The translations under genes were made by a program, and so were the position numbers. From Tigriopus japonicus (Eukaryota > Arthropoda > Copepoda > Harpacticoida > Harpacticidae), in assembly GCA_010645155.1 (NCBI GenBank), contig CM021317.1, positions 2,133,565 through 2,197,564 on the forward strand: 64,000 nucleotides of DNA, in the 5' to 3' direction. The notes beneath the pieces were generated by a model, which did not search any database, was not told where the DNA came from, and saw only the letters and a list, made by a program, of their open reading frames with translations. Every line of letters begins with the position of its first letter. Positions within the stretch are counted from its first letter, which is position 1. Positions 56,822 to 64,000 of the stretch are shown piece after piece.

Positions 56822-58197
56822 CTTTCAACGTCTCGAGAGCAGCAATTGATTCGAATCCATTTTAGCCACATTGTTAAAAGGCCTTTTAAAGATCTGTTTG
56901 GATTAGCACATGAGATTAGATAACATCGGACTGAGGCCATGTTATGTCACTTCAAAGTTTAGCAATAACATCAAGGATTATAACTATGCACTAGAACATT
57001 CGGCTGGCAATGCCAATTGATAGTATGCTCTCAACAACATTTTTTGGAAGGGAAAACGTCAAAATGTTCCTTGAAGAAAACTTTGGAATACCTGTTGCCA
57101 ATTTTTTTCTCAGGATGTTTGCCTAATTCAAAACAGTGCGTAGATGATTGATCTATTTGACATCAAAAGACGTCAAGAGTCGATCATCACCCTTGGAATT
57201 CCCAACCCACTCTCGTCAATAGCGTGAGGGTATTTTTAAACAAAAAAAATGTGAGGCTTATTTTTAGAATGTTCTTTCGCATGCAAACGCAAGTGAAGGT
57301 AAAATAAACATATGATCATTCCGTTAGTTGGTTCTGAATGCAACAATGGTACACGAACGGGTAAATGGCACTTGGACTCATTCCAGAATGCCATCAAAGG
57401 TTAGTCTTTTGACCCCGAAGTCTAAGGGTAAGCGATCTTTGATAAAACCTGAAAGCGTTTGGAAGCACAGGATCTAATTGTGGCGAATACTCAACTTATG
57501 AAAACGCGAGGAAATACATGAGTGGGCCAAATTGAGTTTTCATGAGAAGAGACCCATTCTTGCATTGCTCTGACGTGTTTTCTAAAACATGTTTTATGTG
57601 TTTATCACTTAAATTTGAAGTTGCATATGTTTTTCAAACGGCCAATTTGTAGTGTTCACGTCATCATTGTCATTTTCTCAAAAAGTCTTCAATGGCTTAA
57701 AAAACATGAAAGGATACTTTAAAAATTTTGGTTGTGTTCGGCACTTTTTTATTTTTGAGCTGTAAACCATCTTTTAGCGCAAAATAAGGGCTATTTTTTA
57801 TCTATTATTTATTTGACCAGTGGATGAAATGGTCAAAGGTTTTGTTCACGTGAAATTGAAACCCTAAAGGTTTGAATACCAACAAAAAATTATATAAATA
57901 ATTTTGTATTTGGAAGATCTTTTTTCCAAATAATTTTTTTCTATGTTCTAAAACAAACATCAAAGCATACCAAGTTGGTTTCATACTTGATTTGACAGTC
58001 TTACCTTCCAAGGACATTGTGTGTGCAAAAAGTTTTTAACTAAGAAAAATAACGTCCCTCTTCTGTAAGGTTATGCCAACCCATTTTAATTAACCTATTC
58101 CTTTGGGCTCAAATGTTGACCATGTAAAACAACTTGAGCAGCACTGAATGTGGATTGACCTCATGCTGTGTCTTGAATTTGCTTTCTCCTTACTTTC
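56822..58197. other. chitinase promoter side and spacer
   Basis: Upstream of the chitinase ATG a TTTAAAAGG element (minus strand, ~56882-56890) could act as a TATA box about 65 bases before the start codon. The rest is AT-rich with no gene. A minus-strand ATG near 58017 is followed closely by a GTAAGA donor, but no continuation was found. Confidence 0.4.
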
Positions 58198-58385
58198 ATG
58201 GATGCCTTGGCTAAAAATGAATTACGTGAAGAGGACTGTAGAAGAATACAAAAGCTTTTGGGTATGATTTTTAAGCTACAAGTATCTATTCCTAAAACAA
58301 TATTAGGTCTCAACCTATATTATTAATCTCACTTGAGTGCCATAATATTTGGTTTCTTGTAGGTTTCATCAAAAGAGGATTGTAA
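58198..58385 (+). CDS. candidate 28-residue spliced small protein
   Basis: Exon 58198-58261 (ATG ... TTGG|GTATGA) and exon 58363-58385 (TTGTAG|GTTTC ... TAA) join in phase 1 to encode MDALAKNELREEDCRRIQKL followed by LGFIKRGL. An in-frame TGA stands 24 bases before the ATG, and AATAAA follows at 58448, so start, intron, stop and poly(A) signal fit within about 260 bp. There is no signal or membrane segment; the peptide is amphipathic and charged. It might be a true micropeptide gene, or the start of a longer gene whose further exons I did not find. Confidence 0.4.
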
Positions 58386-58447
58386 GCACATCTCCATCCA
58401 ATTCCATGGCTTCGGCTTGAGCTACTTTAAAAAAGCGGCCATAACAA

Positions 58448-58453
58448 AATAAA
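58448..58453 (+). terminator. AATAAA signal after small-protein candidate
   Basis: AATAAA 62 bases downstream of the proposed TAA stop. Confidence 0.45.
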
Positions 58454-60799
58454 GCTGTTTTTATGAACAAAAAGCTCCTTGTTGATACTTCCAAGGAATG
58501 TTGAACACTAACAAAAAAAAGAGTTGATTTCCAGAGCTTTGATTCAAGGGTCGTAGTTTTCCGCCAAGTTGCACAAACCTTAGGTCCAACTATTGCAAGA
58601 AATCCTCTTAGATTGTCGGTTTAGGATTCCGTGGGTCAAATGTCTCAGAGTATTATTCGAAGGGGCTCTGAGTGTGTGATGGACGGGCAAAAATTGAACC
58701 TTGTAGCCATTGCAATGCGGGGAGCGTCTTCTATCGTCCACGTAGAGCTTGTGTGTGGATAGATATATGTGTTGTTGAGCTTCCAACTTCCTCGAAGCAC
58801 TCACACCGTTGGTATTCAAATTTCAAGGTTGGTCATTTTTTCTATCCACTTGGTCATCCTGGGTCACTCATTGCATTTAAGAAAAGATCGACGCCCGCTC
58901 AAATTCTCGTGGAACCACGTTCTCCGTGAAACCGTGTCTAGAAACTCTGATCAAAACCTTGGGATCAGATTTCGTTGGGCCGAGTTCGCAAACAAATGTA
59001 GAAATGCTAATCAAACAGGAAATTTTGAAATCTGCATTCACCAAGTTCACTGGTTGCAAAAATGGTAGTAATAAGTCTTTCGGCAAATTGAAATCCACGT
59101 ACCAATGTCACATCGAACAACTTATTCAGTTTCGGGATTCGAATGAGACGTTCCGGCATTTTACCTTCGGTTTGCTTGTTAGGTTTCTGAGATAGAGACA
59201 AGTGAGAGGGGGTCTTCGAATAAATTGGTGGTGATTAATGATTAATGAAAATTTATGACTAGGGAAGGAAACTCGCAGGCGACTTATTGTTTAAGACAAG
59301 ATTCCAGCTGGGCCCGCTAAGGTCAAGAAGATCTTGGTTGATGTTGTTAAAATCCCTGCGAATAAGGCCTTATGCCTTGAGATGATTTAAGGTGCATCAC
59401 GAAATGATCGAGCACACCGAATACAGTATTGACACGGAGAAAAACGAACAGAATCACTCTAGTGGCCAAACTATGAACTTTAGTTTGAAAACAAAGAGTA
59501 ATGCAAGAAAAAAGTTAAAGGAATGTTTGAGACATTAGTCAATCCTTAACCATGGTGACCCTGAGGCCCCTTCATTTTCTTCTTTTGTAACTTTTGCTGT
59601 TATGACCTCTAAAAATAAAAAATAATCATGGCTGGACCATGAAGACCATTGCACTCGGAAAGACGCAAATTTACTATCAAAATAGATACAGCCATATGCC
59701 ATAATCAAATATCATACATAAGTGTGACCTGAGACAAATTTAGGGATGTTTGGATGCTACAGCTTCCTTCATGTGCATTAAAAAATCCTTATCTTTCTTG
59801 TCAGAATTAAGAACTTAGAAATTAGATTTGAGATGGCGCAACGTGCACTATGTGAAACAATCTATGCATTTTGAGATTTTTTTCTGTCGAAAAGAACGCT
59901 TATGATCAATAACAGGATAATGTTACTGGAAATTAATGAAACCAAAGGTTATAACATCCAACCCATCTCCGTGTTGCACCACCAAAAATGGCCAACCATT
60001 TATGTAATTATAGGGTAAATGGTATTGCCTTTTTTGTAGATATAAAAACTGACCCCTCAAAATGGGCCGAGAGGTTTGAAACCTCAGATGTTCAATGAGC
60101 ACTATTGGCAGTCAGGGTTAAATTGTTACTTTATGGGTAGTTAAATTGGACAAGGGGCACGGAGAGGATGTTCCTTATTGGCACCTACGAGTTCTGAAGA
60201 TGTACCCTGTCAAAATTTGTCTTTCCCTAGTTCTTGAAATGTCGCTCATATGATCTTATTTATGTCACTCTTCCAAGGATTTATTGTGGTTGTGAGGGCG
60301 GCTAATTGTTCGGAAGAGCGACAACAAGGAACTCAAAACGCGTTTAACTCTCAAACGAGACACGATGACGTCGTTGTTGTAAGTCTATTGTCAAAACACG
60401 CCCAAGAAATCCGCATCACACGACCCATGTCCACCACCTCCGTTATCTTCTTTGAACTTCATTGTATTGAATTTGAGGAAAAAAATGAAACATCGTCATT
60501 CCCATCATCGAAAGGAATAACGCGTAAATATTGAAGGAAGTGCCATTAGTTTAATGTTGATGTAGAGAAATGTGAACAGTTAAAAACTTCGAAATATATG
60601 AAATCTGGCTGAGACTGGAAAAAAAATAATCCCAACGTCCACAATCAAATTTTACAATAAGCTTTATTGTGACATTTTTTTCTCATGGATACAAATGTCA
60701 TGTCATAGTACAAAGGGCCCATTCTTGGTTTAGCGAGCAAATTCAAAGCGATATTTGAGATACTCAATAGCAGGCTTGTGTCAATCATTTAAAAAAAAA
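58454..60799. other. no gene recognised; frame-dense patch at 58.6-59.2 kb
   Basis: 58600-59200 is less AT-rich and open in several overlapping frames of 64-99 codons on both strands. None shows a domain I recognise; it may be a decayed exon or element. The plus-strand frame at 60250-60534 begins with a hydrophobic stretch but has no other support. Confidence 0.4.
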
Positions 60800-61370
60800 T
60801 AGTAATTAGTAGTATCTGTAATTAATTACAATTGCAATTTCTCTGGTCTCAAAAATAATAAAATACAATTACTTTTTGAAGAAATGTAATTGACTGCAAT
60901 TGCAATTACTTTCAAAAGGTAATTTTCAATTTTCATGTTTTTTCATTAAAAATCAAAAATTCAATTACGCCATTTTTAAACCCAAGTGGAACTATTTTCT
61001 TTTTAGTGCAAAATATTTTAAGAGCATCAAGCACTTGTGATCTTTGGTCAATTGGCATGCTAAAAAATATTGGAAAAACGGGGAAAATTTACGAAATGTT
61101 CAATCCCAGAACTTCTTACATAGGTGAAAATGTAATTGAAATTTGTAATTGAAAAATGTCAATTATATTTGGTTCAAACATAATTGATTACAATAACAAT
61201 TAATTTGATCTCAAATGCAATTGATTTTAATTAAAATTACTTTGATCTCAAATGTAATTAATTACAATTCTAATCACTTGGAAACGTATTGATTACAATC
61301 ACAATTACTTGGTAATTCAATTTCAATAAAGAAATTCTAATTTCAATTACAATTACATCAAAGGTCTGGT
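60800..61370. repeat. AATTAC/AATTG-rich degenerate repeat region
   Basis: Two blocks (about 60800-60990 and 61130-61370) are built from short variants of TAATTACAATTGCAATTA, separated by ~140 bp of ordinary sequence. No strict period. Confidence 0.65.
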
Positions 61371-63448
61371 CAAAAGGGTTGTTTTTGGGGTTCCTAATCA
61401 TTGTAGACTCGACTCTTAACAGAATAAATTGGTTTCTAAAAGAGACGAAAATATTCTCACACGAACATGTATTCCTATTTTTGGGATACATTGCCTAATT
61501 GTTATGGTTCAGCACAATCATTACTAAAAAAATATCAATGTAATTGTTACAGAACATCGAATTCTAAGAACGAATCAATCTTTAGCACTTTGCCATACAA
61601 AGGGATAATATGGTTATTTTTATATGACAACGAAGAGAGGAAGTAAATTTTGCTTCTAATGTCAGGCTCTCATCATTTGGAGAGTAAACGTAAAAAATCC
61701 CTAAAAAATCCCTTAAATTTGCTAAGTTTGAATGACATCAACTGTTAGTTGTTTTCTATTGTTCAATTTCAGACCAATAACAAGAAGAGCGGGAAGTTCG
61801 AATATATGGCTACAGAATGAAACGAAAAAGAAACGCCAAACATCTCTAAACTTTGCATAAAAGGCAAAAGAACATACTACATGAACACCAGTTTGCACTC
61901 CATGTCTCAAACAACGAGAGTCTAAATTCAAAATATTTCAAATAATTCAAAAACCCTTGTTGGTCTTCTTGAGACTTCTGAGAAAAAGCGAATAGAAAAG
62001 CTAGATTTCAGCATAGGAGTCACTGAAGCACTAATCGCAACGACATGTGAACGTTTGAAAGCAAATATTTTGATGTTGATCTTCGATTTTATTCCCCCCC
62101 ATACATTTTTATATAAAAAATCTTCAACCTAAAATGCGTTATGTTGCACAGGTTGTCAAGACTCCGATAAAACATTTTATTGACTTCAACAAGGATTACT
62201 TTTTGCTGATAAGTAAGAATTAAATCTAAGCTCTTTATAAACAACATGAAATACCAGATACCTGGAAACATAAGAACAGACCGTTGGATATTCCATATTT
62301 TATTAAAAAGATAGTGTGGTCAAAGCAAAAGTTAGGAGAGAATGGAAAGAGGAGCTTCCATTTTGATGTGGTTAGACTCCCAAAATGTATTTAGCTCAAA
62401 AAAGATTCGGGAATACGTTAACAAAGTCTTCTAAGAGCTTAACTTTCGATTACCTTGCGAACAGGGTGGGTTGGCCCAATCCGTCCTTATTGAAGAGAGC
62501 GATTCAAGAACGGATTAATGGACGGATTTATTGATTTTCTAAGAATTATTCCATTCTGCAACCTAGATATTTTCCTCATGTTTTCAGTGCTCTGTTTGTT
62601 TATTTCATCCTCATGAAAAAAGTCATGAAAAAACTTTATCACATAACTTTGTCAAATTTTAAAGAAACAAGTTGAAAATTCATTAATCTATAATCCATTT
62701 GTAGAAAAAAACGTTACCAATCGTTCATGGATTTGTGGATTTGGTAGAACAACCCTGCTTACCGCAGAAAACATTATGCCTCTTTTTAAGGTTCAGAGAA
62801 TTTTTGACAAAACCAATGAAAATCAAAACACTAATTGACAAAAAAGAACAATTGTTTTTTTATGTACTTGAACCCAGAATAGCACAAAAAACGTCGTCAA
62901 CGAAAAGAGGGTAGCACATAACTTGTACACATGACTAGGATGACTAAATCTTGGTGGCTCCCTCCTTATAAAATTGTAGTAAACTCTTGCAACTATTTTT
63001 ATTATTCGTAACAAAGATATCCTCAGTTATTAGAAAAAAAAACCATTTTTATATCTTTTTTGTAACGCAAAATGACCTCCAAAATCCAAAACACGATGAG
63101 TCAAACACCTATCTTCAAGGTGCATCTTTCGTTTGAATCACTAGATGGCGTAGCAAATCAAAAGCAGATTAGCTTTCAACTGAAGCCATTTCCTTCAGAA
63201 AACAACATTTGGCGTTGAAGAACCCATAAATAAAGCTCTATCGATATCTCAAAGGCAATGGTAAACCCTTTTTTTCCTTGCCCAAGGTTTAATTAGTTGG
63301 TGGCTCCCTTTCCTTTCGTTGTCAAGTGGGCCAAGTTGAAAAAATGTTTGACCCCACGGCAGACACTCCAGGCCCTGACTAAACGTGTCAATTGATTTGC
63401 ATGACCTACGTTGATATCAGTTCGTGCTGACTGAACTGTACGTAGACA
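61371..63448. other. no gene recognised
   Basis: AT-rich with frames under 70 codons. 63225-63450 becomes less AT-rich and could be a promoter region, but I cannot define a start site. Confidence 0.4.
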
Positions 63449-63955
63449 ATGACGCCTTGCTTACCCACAAGTCCACACCCATGTGCTTTGAGCACGGAAG
63501 TTCAGGGACTCGCACTCACTCACTCACTCAATCTGGCAGAGACGATGGATGCAAGAGGGCACCGAGATGAGTGTTCGCTCCTAGTCATGAGCACCATCAT
63601 CATCTTCATCAGCATCAGCACTACCCTCTTCTTCACTTGGAGCATCCATGGTGTCTTATGCCAAATGATGGTGTTCATGCTTGGCCAAGCAGTGATGCCA
63701 ATTTGGTGGTGGATCTTCTTCGTTGGAATTTGTCAGATTGATACCTTTGCAGGGAAACTGTATGATAGAGCTAAAAGTTGGCATTTTTCCAACAAGGCCA
63801 AGCTAAATATGCCTAAAAAAGAGATTGTTTTTCTTTGGTGGTGTCTCAACCCTTTTTATCAAAATACCTTACCATTAGCCATAATTTTGCGTTTTGTCCA
63901 AATTTGCTACTTTGATAAATATTTTTCAAACTTGGATGACTTTTTGACGTGTTGA
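63449..63955 (+). CDS. hypothetical membrane-like open frame, doubtful
   Basis: 168 codons; a more likely internal start is at MDARGHRDECSLL. Hydrophobic stretches STIIIFISISTTLFF and MPIWWWIFFVGICQI could be membrane segments, but the frame has no recognised family. The minus strand across the same bases reads an acidic peptide (MDAPSEEEGSADADEDDD) and a His-rich one with a stop between, so the hydrophobicity may simply mirror an acidic or low-complexity sequence on the other strand. Confidence 0.22.
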   Translation: MTPCLPTSPHPCALSTEVQGLALTHSLNLAETMDARGHRDECSLLVMSTIIIFISISTTLFFTWSIHGVLCQMMVFMLGQAVMPIWWWIFFVGICQIDTFAGKLYDRAKSWHFSNKAKLNMPKKEIVFLWWCLNPFYQNTLPLAIILRFVQICYFDKYFSNLDDFLTC

Positions 63956-64000
63956 CGGAGGTCAATGAATTATTTAATGGCATAAAGTCATTTTCTTACT

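Noticed and set aside
58580..59201. Overlapping 64-99 codon frames on both strands
   Set aside because: I considered a decayed retroelement or exon, but no protease, RT, gag or other motif could be recognised.
1..64000. CRISPR arrays, bacterial operons, rRNA or tRNA genes
   Set aside because: Repeats here are transposon or satellite type in a eukaryotic setting. I saw no tRNA-like A/B box pair with cloverleaf and no rRNA sequence, although a covariance-model scan was not possible.

Overview
This is a eukaryotic nuclear window, AT-rich with mostly short GT-AG introns. It encodes animal-type proteins: a GH18 chitinase with peritrophin-A chitin-binding domains, extended-synaptotagmin-like SMP/C2 protein, ALYREF mRNA-export factors, mitochondrial ATP synthase subunit e, a BTB zinc-finger protein and a 7TM receptor. 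The secreted chitinase and the gene style suggest an arthropod. My guess is a crustacean, probably a copepod such as Tigriopus, but nothing in the window proves this. All exon models were made by hand from splice consensus, reading phase and protein plausibility, with no transcript evidence.

Layout. 0-1.5 kb: SAM methyltransferase (-). 4.3-5.2 kb: divergent ALYREF paralog (-). 5.2-13.2 kb: gene-poor, with a 1.1-kb hAT-type non-autonomous transposon that has a perfect 8-bp target-site duplication, a 99-bp inverted-repeat element and an array of ~150-bp degenerate tandem repeats. 13.7-16.7 kb: canonical RGG-rich ALYREF (-) with a long 5'UTR intron. 17.9-19.2 kb: two uncertain minus-strand exons. 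19.6-20.8 kb: ATP synthase subunit e (+) with a hAT-like MITE in its intron. 22.6-27.4 kb: BTB/C2H2 protein (-) with a fold-back element in its intron. 29 kb: nested palindromic elements. 31-32.6 kb: phosphoethanolamine N-methyltransferase-like gene (-). 34-37 kb: two orphan exons. 38.7-41.6 kb: 7TM receptor (-) with two transposons in its intron. 43-44.1 kb: tandem RidA genes (+). 44.3-47.8 kb: SMP/C2 protein (+). 47.9-56.8 kb: large chitinase (-), four of whose intron spaces hold inverted-repeat elements. 58.2 kb: a possible 28-residue spliced gene. 58.5-64 kb: mostly nothing recognisable.

The genes do not form one pathway. The clearest local arrangements are the tandem RidA duplicates followed by the SMP/C2 gene on the same strand (acceptor-like sites before their ATGs raise the possibility of trans-splicing), the tail-to-tail SMP/C2-chitinase pair about 100 bp apart, and the two ALYREF paralogs about 9 kb apart on the same strand. 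The most unusual feature of the window is the density of short inverted-repeat elements, at least ten, many inside introns.
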